Below, one piece after another: positions 50,284-58,551 of a DNA stretch of 59,653 nucleotides (its first letter is position 1; each line of letters opens with the position of its first letter). Source of the stretch: an uncultured Methylobacter sp. (GTDB lineage Bacteria > Pseudomonadota > Gammaproteobacteria > Methylococcales > Methylomonadaceae); assembly GCA_903832775.1 (NCBI GenBank), contig CAILCX010000214.1, positions 1-59,653 on the forward strand, read 5' to 3'. Under the pieces are notes generated by a model. It worked only from the letters and a program-made list of their open reading frames with translations. It searched no databases and had not been told where the DNA came from. The position numbers were made by a program, and so were the translations under genes.

Positions 50284-50360
50284 GGTGATCGTAGCTCAGT
50301 TGGTAGAGTCCCGGATTGTGATTCCGGTTGTCGCGGGTTCGAGCCCCGTCGTTCACCCCA
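50284..50360 (+). tRNA. tRNA-His(GTG), ICE attachment target
   Basis: Starts with the extra G at position -1, which pairs with C73 as usual in tRNA-His. Anticodon stem CCGGA/TCCGG with loop TTGTGAT, anticodon GTG. CCA is encoded. The acceptor stem shows one T-T mismatch (positions 5 and 68). An integrase gene lies 69 bases downstream, so the 3' part of this tRNA is the probable attB/attL core of the conjugative element. Confidence 0.94.
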
Positions 50361-50406
50361 ATAAATTCAATTACTTAGTCAAGTTTAATCGTGTTAATTT
50401 TATATA

Positions 50407-50440
50407 CTGGTGGGAAATCTGGTGGGAAATCATTCACCAG
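50407..50440. repeat. Tandem and inverted repeats at the ICE left end
   Basis: The 12-base unit TGGTGGGAAATC occurs twice in direct succession (50408-50419, 50420-50431). CTGGTG at 50407-50412 is inverted as CACCAG at 50435-50440. The repeats lie between tRNA-His and the integrase, extending into its last codons, and are likely integrase arm-binding or regulatory sites. Confidence 0.55.
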
Positions 50441-51548
50441 CCGGTCTCACTAAACTCGGTTTTACATCATAAATATTAAGCATGCTGGCATTTCGATGGC
50501 CGCTAGCTTCTTGCTTATTTCCGCTCGTATCAGTCACTCCTTTTCTTTTCAAATCATGAAAAGTGAAGTGATTAAATTCTATCCCTAATTCTTTAGCTTT
50601 TTTTATTGCTTGTTGATCGATTCGCGCTTTTGCGGTTTTAAATGACGAAACAACCAATCTATCTCCAGTTCTTTCACTAATAAAGATCAGGCGTTCTTCA
50701 GGTTTAATTTTTTGGGGTATGCGTTTTTCTGCTTGAATTTTATTACGCATTTCCTTTGCTGATTTCCAGGCTTTCTCAAGACGTGGACTCCATTCTGTAA
50801 TATTGTCTTTTGAGCCTTTTCTTCTTCGTATATAGAGTCCTTCAGGAAGTTCATCGGTATCTGACAAATCAATCACCTCAGAAAGACGCATTCGACACAG
50901 ATATGCAATTTCCATTGCATATGGCATATACCAATAATTAGATTCGAAGGCTACCTGTAGCAAAAAATTATAATCTTTATCATCAGCATAATGTTTGCGT
51001 GCTGCTACCGTAAGTTTTTTGATCCCCTTTGCTGGATTATTCTTTACCTTTTCGTATTCGTATGCCCATGAAAATACGCGCTTGATATAAGATAATTCCT
51101 TATTTGCGCGACTCCTGGATTCATCTGCCCTAAAGTCTCGATAGTTACGCACCGTAGCAACACTCCATTTGGCCAGGGCTTGATCCCCGAACAATCCTGT
51201 TGCTGTCTTGCTATTGATGATTTTTGTGTGACAACCAAGATAATCATCTTGTGTTAATCGACTCAAATCCCGCCATGCAAGAGACTTTTGAAAATCAAGT
51301 GACAAACTTTTAAAAGTAGTCTCAGATTGCACTGCCTGTGCTTCATAAGCTAACCATATTTCATGCATGGTTGCCAATGGTCCGGCAATGCGTCTTGAAC
51401 GCCACTTTTCAGACGTAGCATCGTAGTAATCAAACATCCATTTGCCAGCACCCGACTTGTTAAACCAAGTGTGACAGGGAAGTTTGGATGGGTCTTTTAT
51501 GTGTGCAGGAAAGTTATTACTAGATCGCGTTCTGCCTCGTTTTTTCAT
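50430..51548 (-). CDS. Tyrosine-type integrase of the tRNA-His element
   Basis: This 372 aa phage-type integrase should insert the element into tRNA-His. The catalytic domain has the box I Arg in YLCRMRLSEVIDL, the FHDLKRKGVTD stretch in place of the usual HxLR (seen in this integrase subgroup), and SGHRNASMLNIYDV with the nucleophilic Tyr. The N-terminal part is AT-rich and binds arm sites in relatives. It overlaps the upstream DUF4224 gene by 4 bases (ATGA), so the two proteins are made together. Its stop lies 69 bases from the tRNA 3' end. Confidence 0.92.
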   Translation of the reverse strand: MKKRGRTRSSNNFPAHIKDPSKLPCHTWFNKSGAGKWMFDYYDATSEKWRSRRIAGPLATMHEIWLAYEAQAVQSETTFKSLSLDFQKSLAWRDLSRLTQDDYLGCHTKIINSKTATGLFGDQALAKWSVATVRNYRDFRADESRSRANKELSYIKRVFSWAYEYEKVKNNPAKGIKKLTVAARKHYADDKDYNFLLQVAFESNYWYMPYAMEIAYLCRMRLSEVIDLSDTDELPEGLYIRRRKGSKDNITEWSPRLEKAWKSAKEMRNKIQAEKRIPQKIKPEERLIFISERTGDRLVVSSFKTAKARIDQQAIKKAKELGIEFNHFTFHDLKRKGVTDTSGNKQEASGHRNASMLNIYDVKPSLVRPAGE

Positions 51549-51751
51549 CGCATAAACTCTATTTGATCCGGAATCTGTTCAGTAAATTTTAACCCAAGCG
51601 CATTATTGATAGCATCTAAAGTTGTGAAAACATGACCATCTTTACCATAGAGCACAGGAATTTTTTGATTGCGCAAGCATTTTTCAAGGGCGGCATTATT
51701 ATCAAAGCCCGTTGCGGATTTAAGTTCTTCGTGGGTTACGAGTAGTGCCAT
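51545..51751 (-). CDS. DUF4224 protein (integrase partner)
   Basis: A 68 aa protein beginning MALLVTHEELKSATGFDNNA, with CLRNQKIPVLYGKDGHVFTT in the middle. This is the DUF4224 family, small winged-helix-like proteins almost always encoded just before integrases of this group and possibly acting as excisionase or recombination directionality factors. The stop overlaps the integrase start by 4 bases. Confidence 0.85.
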   Translation of the reverse strand: MALLVTHEELKSATGFDNNAALEKCLRNQKIPVLYGKDGHVFTTLDAINNALGLKFTEQIPDQIEFMR

Positions 51752-51806
51752 TTTAATAAATTATTAAATTTTGCAGACACTGCGCATATCATGCTGCAGT
51801 TCATTA

Positions 51807-52055
51807 TTAATTAACTTCGCGTTGCGGCAATATCCACAGCGCACCTTGGAATTTGAGTGCCTCACGTTGATCCGCTAAATTGGGTTTCCGCAAGGTCGAA
51901 GCTTTCAATGTATATACGCATCTGTTTTTATTTGTATAATCAATAAGTATTTCTAGGTTTATCCAAAAAATATCATCAGTTACGAAATATCCCCGTACCC
52001 CCGGTTTGCTATAGTCCAACGACTGAATTCTTATGCCCGTCCAGAACCGGTTCAA
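51807..52055 (-). CDS. Hypothetical protein, possibly truncated
   Basis: An 82 aa protein of unknown family. The only usable start is TTG 52055, 11 bases after GGGAGG. The frame stays open further upstream (WEEKQLL before the start), which reads like protein interior, so the gene may have lost its 5' end. The content is rich in aromatic residues (YFVTDDIFWINLEILIDY). No domain recognised. Confidence 0.4.
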   Translation of the reverse strand: MNRFWTGIRIQSLDYSKPGVRGYFVTDDIFWINLEILIDYTNKNRCVYTLKASTLRKPNLADQREALKFQGALWILPQREVN

Positions 52056-52164
52056 TAATTGCTTTTCCTCCCATATTTCTTATGAAGGAATTTAGTTTGG
52101 CGGACACTCCGGATTCCACTCAACGCACTTGGCTTGGGCAATAGCGCGCCTGAGTAGAGAGACA

Positions 52165-52187
52165 AAGTGCGGCAGGCTGCCGCACTT
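52165..52187 (-). terminator. Hairpin at the end of the tra operon
   Basis: AAGTGCGGC, loop AGGCT, then GCCGCACTT; on the minus strand TTTGTC follows. It lies 34 bases past the stop of the last gene in the leftward tra operon. Confidence 0.5.
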
Positions 52188-52220
52188 CCAAATATCCATT
52201 GACCCTATCCAGCCAAAACA

Positions 52221-52777
52221 TTAACGTGCACCCTCGCGTTGCCCAGACAACTGCGACCTAAGGGTTGCAATATTTTTTTTGTATTCGTTTTCCTGCTGTT
52301 TCGATTTTACTTGCTGTTGGCCTTTTTCCATCATGCTAAAGCCTTGTTGCGACAAGGCCTGTTTATGGGCCGTATCGGTTTGCTGCCGTTGCTGTTCCCG
52401 CTCCCGTACTTGGCGATGTTTAATGCCTAAATTTGTTATCGGATAAATGCCGTCACTCCGTAATTCCTTGTTCGCCCAGGCTAACCACCCGGCCGCATTA
52501 TTGATTTTTCGGGGACTGGAAGGGAGCATTCTTGCGGCGATTTCATCTAACAAATCTTGATGAAACTCTGATGGGCACTTGCGTAACGATTGCCAGGCTA
52601 TCCATCGAGCATCGCCAGACAATTCGTTTGGCCAAATCAACGCCGGGTCTATCGGCTGTTTGCTGGATTTGTCGAGTTCAAGCGAATTTTTGTCAAACGA
52701 CTCTGCGGTTGTAGTAGTAGTTTTTATATTAATATTATTGCATCTGCTGCGGCAGTCACTCTATCAAATGTAGTCAT
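52221..52777 (-). CDS. Unknown tra-operon protein with a -1 frameshift
   Basis: A strong AAGGAG ribosome site (52785-52790) and an ATG at 52777, with 7-base spacing, start MTTFDRVTAAADAIILI, which stops at 52724. The long downstream frame has no good start: only TTG at 52640, with coding-like sequence (TTTAESFDKNSLELDKSSKQ) upstream of it. A -1 shift between about 52745 and 52726, in an A/T-rich run, joins both into a 185 aa protein. The C-terminal half is Gln/Lys-rich and coiled-coil-like (REREQQRQQTDTAHKQ). No family recognised. It lies 31 bases after traF, where RP4 has traE, but does not resemble TraE. It could be a pseudogene, a sequencing slip or recoding. Confidence 0.55.
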
Positions 52778-52808
52778 GGTTGTTCTCCTTCGGTTTATGG
52801 TTGATTGC

Positions 52809-53330
52809 TTACCAGGTAAAAATCGGACGAATAACGCTCTGTATTTGTGACTGAGGAATTAAGCCAAAATACCGGCTATCAAACGATTTTTGGCTAACAT
52901 CAGTCATCAGCAATAGATCCGTATCCCTTAATTTATATTCTCCCCTCAATACGGGTAAAGGTCTTCCAGTGCTATCGGCGTTAAGTGGTAGACTGAACGG
53001 CAGTAATTCACCGTTGACATATACACCCTCATCGGTCACGCTGACTTTGTCGTGTTTAACGGCTAAAATCTTTTTCATCAGGTACTGGTATTCACCCGGG
53101 CAAAAACCTGCCTTGAAATAACCTCGCCGCTTGGCTTTATCGAACACGTCATTTTGTGGCGGGCAGAAAATCACATATTCGCCCTTCTCAATAGGCCTGT
53201 CGGTCAGCCAATACAAGCCAAGCGGTATGCTGTGGGTGGTATTCACCCTTGCGCCAGTTGCATAAGCGCAATAGCCGAGTAACAAAATGGAGATGCCAAC
53301 GCATAAAGTCATCAAGGTTAATCGTTTCAT
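52809..53330 (-). CDS. traF: Conjugative transfer signal peptidase TraF
   Basis: S26-type peptidase that in RP4 processes and cyclises the TrbC pilin. The 173 aa protein starts with a membrane segment (LMTLCVGISILLLGYCAYA). The catalytic serine is in NTTHSIPLGLYW and the lysine in LMKKILAVKHD. RP4 TraF is about 178 aa. It overlaps the end of traG by 4 bases. Confidence 0.92.
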   Translation of the reverse strand: MKRLTLMTLCVGISILLLGYCAYATGARVNTTHSIPLGLYWLTDRPIEKGEYVIFCPPQNDVFDKAKRRGYFKAGFCPGEYQYLMKKILAVKHDKVSVTDEGVYVNGELLPFSLPLNADSTGRPLPVLRGEYKLRDTDLLLMTDVSQKSFDSRYFGLIPQSQIQSVIRPIFTW

Positions 53331-55234
53331 AGCTTGATGCCCTCCCCTGCCTGACTATGCAGCTTCGTTAGCCGATCACTGTGTTTCGGTGCCTGAATAG
53401 CGGCCCGAGCCTGAAAGATGGGATCTTGGAAGTACAACGGCTGAACGCCATAAATGGCCGGAAACCCAGCCACATAGACAACCATGTCGCCGGGTTTATT
53501 GATTAGCCCTTCGCTGTCTTTCATCGGTCCCGGCATTCGTAAACATTCGTCGGTGGTTAACAGCGGGCGTTGAACCTCTTGCAGGGTCCGAGATACCTGG
53601 CCCAATAAGGCGCTGGTTCTTCGGCCACTGGTGGTGATCTGCTCTTTAGCGACGGTGGTTTGCCCGGTGAGCTTGGATAAGTGTTCGGCTGTTTCTATCC
53701 GGTTAGGCGGATAGGCCGTCTGAACATGGCAATTCGAGGTAATGCTTTCATCTGATCCATAGCCGGTTTCTCGACTTTTGAGCTGGTTAAGGTCCTGACA
53801 GATCAGGTAACATTTGATCCCATAACCGGCTACGAACGCCAACGACTCTTGCAGAATTTCAAGGCGACCTAAACTGGGAAATTCATCCAGCATCATTAAC
53901 AATCGGTGTTTGTAATGTGCTTTAGGTCGGCCGTTTGCAAAGTCCATGTGGTCGGCCAACAGCCGGACAATCATGTTGACCAGGACGCGCACCAGCGGCC
54001 GTAGTCTGGCCTTGTCATTAGGTTGTGTCACAATGTACAAACTGACCGGGCTCTGATGGTTCATCAAATCCTTAATCTTAAAGTCTGACTGGCTCAGGTT
54101 ACGGCCGACAATAGGGTCGCGATATAAGGAAAGATAGGACTTGGCGGTCGATAACACGGAACCCGCCTCTTCGTCGGGTCTATCCAGCATGTCACGCGCC
54201 GCAGACCCCACCACCGGATGATTGTGGCCGTCTATATGGCTGTAGGTCGCCATGTCCTGCCACAACTCGGCGGTGTTCCGCTGAGGATCGGCCAGCAGCG
54301 CATCAACAACCGGCAAGGTTGCGAGGGTGCCTTCTGTTTTGGCTTTATACAAGACATGCAATATGACACCGACCAACAGTGCTTGTGCGGTTTTTTGCCA
54401 GTGACTTTCTAAGCCCTTACCATCAGGATCGACAAGCAAGGTCGCCAGGTTTTGCACATCACCGACTTCGTACTCGGTGCCGATACGGATTTCATCGAGC
54501 GGATTCCAGCAGACACAGCCATTTAAGGCGGCAGGTTCAAAACGCAAGACTTTGTTGTTGCCATGCTGTTGCCTCCAGCCAGCGGTTAATGCCCAGAGCT
54601 CACCTTTCAGGTCGGTAATTACACTACTGTCCGGCCATGAAAGCAAAGTCGGCACCACCAAGCCAACACCTTTACCGGAACGGGTCGGCGCATAGCACAA
54701 GATATGCTCCGGACCGTTGTGCCGCAAGTAATGTTGTTTACCGTGTTTGTCCAACCAGGCGCCGACATAAACCCCAGCATTCGTGGCTGTATGTTTACCC
54801 GTTATGATTTGCCAAAGGCTACGCGACATAGGCAATAGACCGGCCGCTTGAATATCTTGCTGATTAGCCCAGCGGGCGGAGCCGTGTAGATAGGGATTCA
54901 CCTTGGAGGAGTTGGCCTGTACCATCTTGGTGACAACAAGGCCGAGTAGTCCGACTGCTGTAACAGTGATGCCAACACTCGCTGCGCGCATGAACGCGTT
55001 TTGATAAAGCTCGTACCAGTTTCCGGCCCAGTGCACGATAGCCCAAGGTGGATAGATGTGTTTGAAATTTACCCCAAGTACCGGCTGATAGCCAAATTCA
55101 AAGGCAAAGCATTGTGTCGCCGACTGAAGGCCTGCAACCAGCGTGGCAAGGCCTAAAGCTGGGACAAGCTTTGTTGTTTTTGGTCTTGCGGCTTGTACCT
55201 GAGGCCCCACCGCATTATTAAACTTAGCTTTCAT
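53327..55234 (-). CDS. traG: Type IV coupling protein TraG
   Basis: VirD4-type ATPase that links the relaxosome to the mating channel. It is 635 aa, the same length as RP4 TraG as I recall it. Two membrane segments lie at about 24-45 and 84-104. Walker A is at 182-189 (APTRSGKG) and the Walker B region is LLMMLDEFPSLGRLEIL. The C-terminal part has RPLLTTDECLRMPGP. It overlaps traI by 4 bases and traF by 4 bases, the same order as in RP4. Confidence 0.95.
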   Translation of the reverse strand: MKAKFNNAVGPQVQAARPKTTKLVPALGLATLVAGLQSATQCFAFEFGYQPVLGVNFKHIYPPWAIVHWAGNWYELYQNAFMRAASVGITVTAVGLLGLVVTKMVQANSSKVNPYLHGSARWANQQDIQAAGLLPMSRSLWQIITGKHTATNAGVYVGAWLDKHGKQHYLRHNGPEHILCYAPTRSGKGVGLVVPTLLSWPDSSVITDLKGELWALTAGWRQQHGNNKVLRFEPAALNGCVCWNPLDEIRIGTEYEVGDVQNLATLLVDPDGKGLESHWQKTAQALLVGVILHVLYKAKTEGTLATLPVVDALLADPQRNTAELWQDMATYSHIDGHNHPVVGSAARDMLDRPDEEAGSVLSTAKSYLSLYRDPIVGRNLSQSDFKIKDLMNHQSPVSLYIVTQPNDKARLRPLVRVLVNMIVRLLADHMDFANGRPKAHYKHRLLMMLDEFPSLGRLEILQESLAFVAGYGIKCYLICQDLNQLKSRETGYGSDESITSNCHVQTAYPPNRIETAEHLSKLTGQTTVAKEQITTSGRRTSALLGQVSRTLQEVQRPLLTTDECLRMPGPMKDSEGLINKPGDMVVYVAGFPAIYGVQPLYFQDPIFQARAAIQAPKHSDRLTKLHSQAGEGIKL

Positions 55235-57384
55235 CGATGCCTTCCTTTCGTTGTCTTGATCGCCCCCTGTTGAGTCAAGGTGACGGGATCATCTAGGGAT
55301 AGTTTGTTCAGTTTACGGACAGTTGTTTCGTCTATCGGTACTACGACTATTTCATCACTTCGTTTCAGCAGCGCTAAAGTCTGGTTATCGACTTTACGTA
55401 GCCCCGCAAAGGTCGCCTCACCTACATCACTCTGACTGTAGAGTCTATGTTTTAATATATTGGTTAATAATACTCTTTTTTGATTGCGTTCTTCAATATA
55501 TTTATTTGTAGCCACGTTTTCCTCTGATGCTAATCTTTCCCCAGAAAGTGGCCGTCGCAGTGGATGATTTGGCTGGGTTCCTTGCTGCTCCAGGTGATCA
55601 GATACATGGCCCGGCAATAGCACTTCAGTTCCACTGGCGAGGCGAACCACAGCGACATCGGACAGATTTCGCAAGCGGTTGCGACTTTCGGGCGGCGGGT
55701 CGCAGCCAATGCGCCCAAGGTTGGGCTTCCCGGTGAAACCAGCTGAGGTAGTTGCTTTGTATCCAGCGACATTAACGCCGCTTCCAGTTCCAGGTCTTCG
55801 CTGCTGGGTTGATTCATGGTTGCTCTCCGTTAGGTTGTTTTTTTCTAATAAAGCATGGCGATGCTGCTCCAGGGAGGCATCGGCAAAGGTAATCGGCAGC
55901 TTGGCAGTCACTGCTGCCTGGATGATCTTCGCTTTAAAGTCTATGCTGCCAGTGACAGTGATTTTATTGCCATAGCGTTCCATCGCCATGCGTAAGGCGG
56001 CTTCCATGCCGTCCTTTGTAGCATCCTTCGACACTTTGAGCGTGCCGCCATCATCACGTATGGCCGATGCACCTACCCGATAAATAATGGTTCCCTTCTT
56101 GGTAATGCTGTCTTGGGCGGCATTGACGCCCAACTTCATCAACTGCCCGTCAGCAGCGCCGACCGTATTGGCTTTCAGTCCTTGCGACAGCTGTCGCGCT
56201 CGAAGTGCTGCCAACGCTTCTTGGTCACCTGCTGTCGCCCGGCGACGTAACCAGTCCGCCCATTGTTGAGGCTGGTATTTTTTAAAAATGTTGGCTCGCT
56301 CTTGACGATATTGTTTGTTGATAATCTCAATCTGATTGCGCATTGCCTTGCTAGTCATTGCGTACAACAGCTTTTTTTCATCCCTGGACTGCCCCATGAG
56401 CTTAGTCGCCGCACGTTTCAGCTTCGCCGATCGCTTAGCCTCTTCGATCAGTCTGATTTTATGCTCGCGGGCAAGCGCCCATTCCTTAGTACGCTTAGCC
56501 CCCATTCCTTGCTGTTCTGTTTTGTATTGGGCGAATAACAAGGTGGTATCGATACGTGAACGAACCGGACGGGCTTCATAATTGTTTTTTGGACTGTTAG
56601 CATTGCCTGGCCGGATAGATTCCGGCTCGAAAGCGCCGAATTTATTTTCAAGCTTAGCCTTCGACAGTTCGCGGGCGACGGAACTGGCCTTCACCGTTAA
56701 TCCGTCTTGAGCGGTAATAACCAGGCCATTGCCTCGTTCTTTTAAAGCAAGGCCGTTTTCCTGCAGGACCCGATGCAGATCTGCCCACGAGGTTGCTGCT
56801 TGCAGTTGCTCCAGACATTCCCGTTTGATCCAGCTTAATAAACTCTCAACTCCGGCGTGATGCTCCATGTCATTAGCGCGGTTTTCACTGCCTAGTTTTA
56901 AGGGTTGATGATTAACCCGAGTCAAGCCATACTCCTGCTCAAGTTTTTCACATAACTTACCCAGCACTTTGTGGCTGTAATAGGGATCATTCAGGGTGTA
57001 ACGCGTCGGGTGTATCTTGTTAACCGCAATATGGATATGAAGGTGGTCGGTATCGTGGTGAACAACACTGACACGCTGATGTTCACCATAGCCCAGCCCG
57101 TCACAAAGCTTCGTCTCTATCGCTTTCAAAATGTCCTCGTCTGGCTGTTCACCGGCAGGAAAGCTCACCACTAAATGAAAGGTTTTATCAGACTCGGCGC
57201 GGGTGTTTTTTTCCTGGGTAGTGATGATTTCTAGGACACCCGCATCTGATCGATCAGAATGGCAATTGGTGACCGACACCCAACCAACCCGTTCGCACTT
57301 TTCCTGTTCGTCGGTCATGTATTTAACCAATCCGGCAAAATCACTTTTCTTAACCGACTTCATCGCTATATGTTTGGCAATCAT
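55231..57384 (-). CDS. traI: Relaxase TraI (MOBP, RP4 type)
   Basis: DNA relaxase that nicks oriT and stays bound to the 5' end of the transferred strand. The 717 aa protein keeps the RP4 TraI active-site residues at the same numbers: Tyr22 (GLVKYMTDE), Ser74 (HLVVSFPAGEQ) and His116 within HHDTDHLHIHIAVNKI. The C-terminal part (roughly 330-720) is less conserved and contains MobA/LPD7-like helical stretches. In RP4 traH lies inside traI; I did not find an equivalent. It starts 35 bases after traJ and overlaps traG. Confidence 0.95.
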   Translation of the reverse strand: MIAKHIAMKSVKKSDFAGLVKYMTDEQEKCERVGWVSVTNCHSDRSDAGVLEIITTQEKNTRAESDKTFHLVVSFPAGEQPDEDILKAIETKLCDGLGYGEHQRVSVVHHDTDHLHIHIAVNKIHPTRYTLNDPYYSHKVLGKLCEKLEQEYGLTRVNHQPLKLGSENRANDMEHHAGVESLLSWIKRECLEQLQAATSWADLHRVLQENGLALKERGNGLVITAQDGLTVKASSVARELSKAKLENKFGAFEPESIRPGNANSPKNNYEARPVRSRIDTTLLFAQYKTEQQGMGAKRTKEWALAREHKIRLIEEAKRSAKLKRAATKLMGQSRDEKKLLYAMTSKAMRNQIEIINKQYRQERANIFKKYQPQQWADWLRRRATAGDQEALAALRARQLSQGLKANTVGAADGQLMKLGVNAAQDSITKKGTIIYRVGASAIRDDGGTLKVSKDATKDGMEAALRMAMERYGNKITVTGSIDFKAKIIQAAVTAKLPITFADASLEQHRHALLEKNNLTESNHESTQQRRPGTGSGVNVAGYKATTSAGFTGKPNLGRIGCDPPPESRNRLRNLSDVAVVRLASGTEVLLPGHVSDHLEQQGTQPNHPLRRPLSGERLASEENVATNKYIEERNQKRVLLTNILKHRLYSQSDVGEATFAGLRKVDNQTLALLKRSDEIVVVPIDETTVRKLNKLSLDDPVTLTQQGAIKTTKGRHR

Positions 57385-57418
57385 GTAACCCCGCTAAAAA
57401 TTTTATCCGCTAAAATAA

Positions 57419-57802
57419 TCACTTTTCCGCTCGCGGCATGACGACAGCCCGCATTACCTCAATCATCTTGTCTTGCGTATCCTCAATACGCGCTAGTGCT
57501 GCTCGAAGGGTGGACTCGCCAAATTGGGCAGTACGGACATCATTCGTCAACCAAAGCTTTAGCAACCCACCCAGTCGACCAAGATCACCATTGATTTTCG
57601 CCAACTCTATAACCCGATCGTTATCAACAAGGCTCTTCGGCTGATAACCCAAGCCAAGCATACGTAAATAAGCCGACATGCTTCTCCCGGTTTGTCTGGA
57701 AAATTCCTCTATTGCCGCTTTTTCGTCTGGTGTAACCCTTACCACGATGGGAGTACTGCCCTTTCGCGTTGGTTTCTTATCCTGCGATTTATCTTGTTTC
57801 AT
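57419..57802 (-). CDS. traJ: Relaxosome protein TraJ (RP4 type)
   Basis: oriT-recognition protein that guides TraI to nic. I start at ATG 57802 (127 aa) after a GGGAG site. Starts at 57817 and 57823 would add 5 or 7 residues. The sequence follows RP4 TraJ closely: KPTRKGSTPIVVRV, then DEKAAIEEFSRQTGRSMSAY, INGDLGRLGGLLKLWLTND, and the end VMPRAEK (RP4: VRPRAEP). The N-terminal half is a ribbon-helix-helix domain. It is the first gene of the leftward traJIGF operon; oriT lies directly in front of it. Confidence 0.95.
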   Translation of the reverse strand: MKQDKSQDKKPTRKGSTPIVVRVTPDEKAAIEEFSRQTGRSMSAYLRMLGLGYQPKSLVDNDRVIELAKINGDLGRLGGLLKLWLTNDVRTAQFGESTLRAALARIEDTQDKMIEVMRAVVMPRAEK

Positions 57803-57960
57803 TTCACTCCCGCTCATAAACATTTACCGGCGGTAGCCGGTTGGCCTCGCAGAGCAAGATGACCCGTTGAGTGCGTAGCGCGAATAAGTGGGAGTGAAAT
57901 GCTAGTGCCTGCTGCGCAGGTGCTAGCACTTCACACATCTTGCCCAGACTTTTATCGGTT
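57803..57960 (+). other. Origin of transfer (oriT), RP4-like
   Basis: The order of blocks matches RP4 oriT. The nic region CTTCACACATCTTG^CCCAG (RP4: CTTCACCTATCCTG^CCCGG) puts the nick between 57942 and 57943 on the plus strand. Next to it is an imperfect 17-base inverted repeat (57896-57912 / 57916-57932, loop TGC), in the place of the TraJ-binding repeat. Read on the minus strand, further blocks shared with RP4 are CTTATTCGC, CTCAACGGG, TGCTCTGCGAGGC and CCGGCTACCGCCGG. RP4 sequence is from memory. The nick polarity implies that traK, traL and traM would enter the recipient first. Confidence 0.88.
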
Positions 57961-58161
57961 TTACTCCAGAATAAAACGGTTCCCAATCTTTTTTGTAAAT
58001 ATAATAAAACTTGATTTATTATATATTGAATGAAAAAATTAGCAAAACACGAAATAAACAAGATTTACGTAGGCTTCAAGACCGGTAACAACGCTATAAA
58101 CAACTTTCAAGAAAGATTTAAACCAGTTTCAAGCAAGTTTTAAGCAAGTTCCAAACAAGAT
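57961..58161. promoter_or_regulatory. AT-rich leader with short repeats before traK
   Basis: This AT-rich stretch holds promoters for traJ and traK. Near 58105-58158 a short motif (CAAGNAAG/CAAGTT type) repeats several times (TTCAAGAAAG, TTCAAGCAAG, TTAAGCAAG, CAAACAAG). In RP4 the same position, on the traK side of nic, is the bent TraK-binding region, so these repeats may be TraK sites. Confidence 0.5.
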
Positions 58162-58551
58162 ATGGCAAAGAAACTATCTGATCGTATAGCTGAGCGGGCG
58201 AAAACCAAAAAACAGAGTCGGAACGCCAAAAATCGCGCCCAGTTTCTAGCTGTCCGCGATGAACTACAAGAAGCACTGGATGACAATTGGACAATAAAAG
58301 ACCTATGGGAAACCCTTCATACTGAAGGGTCGATCACCTTCAGCTATCAGGCATTTCGTACCCATCTGCTCGCTTGGCAAACCACAGCACCGCAAGCGAT
58401 TAAAGAAAAACCGAAACCGGCTGCCGATCCAACAAAACCAGGCGACGGCAAAAAAGACCAAACAACGGACAAGCAAAAACCACACACCACAGAAAAACAA
58501 AGCAAGGGCTTTATCTTCGATTCATCACCCAAAAAAGAGGACTATATCTAA
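58162..58551 (+). CDS. traK: oriT-binding protein TraK (RP4 type)
   Basis: Wraps the traK side of oriT and helps to open nic in RP4. The 129 aa protein keeps the TraK outline: a basic N-terminus (AKKLSDRIAERAKTKKQSRN), FLAVRDELQEAL, DLWETLHTEGSITFSYQAFR, a Lys/Pro-rich linker, and GFIFDSSPKKEDYI at the end (RP4: GFTFNPTPDKKDLL). Its stop overlaps the traL start by 1 base (TAATG). No strong ribosome site is visible. Confidence 0.93.
   Translation: MAKKLSDRIAERAKTKKQSRNAKNRAQFLAVRDELQEALDDNWTIKDLWETLHTEGSITFSYQAFRTHLLAWQTTAPQAIKEKPKPAADPTKPGDGKKDQTTDKQKPHTTEKQSKGFIFDSSPKKEDYI

Noticed and set aside
57804-58061. 85-codon minus-strand frame across oriT
   Set aside because: It covers the nic site and the inverted repeat that match RP4 oriT, which is non-coding there, and overlaps the traJ start region.
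58105-58158. Repeated CAAG units before traK as a CRISPR-like or iteron array
   Set aside because: The units are too short and irregular, without spacers. A TraK-binding region is a better explanation.
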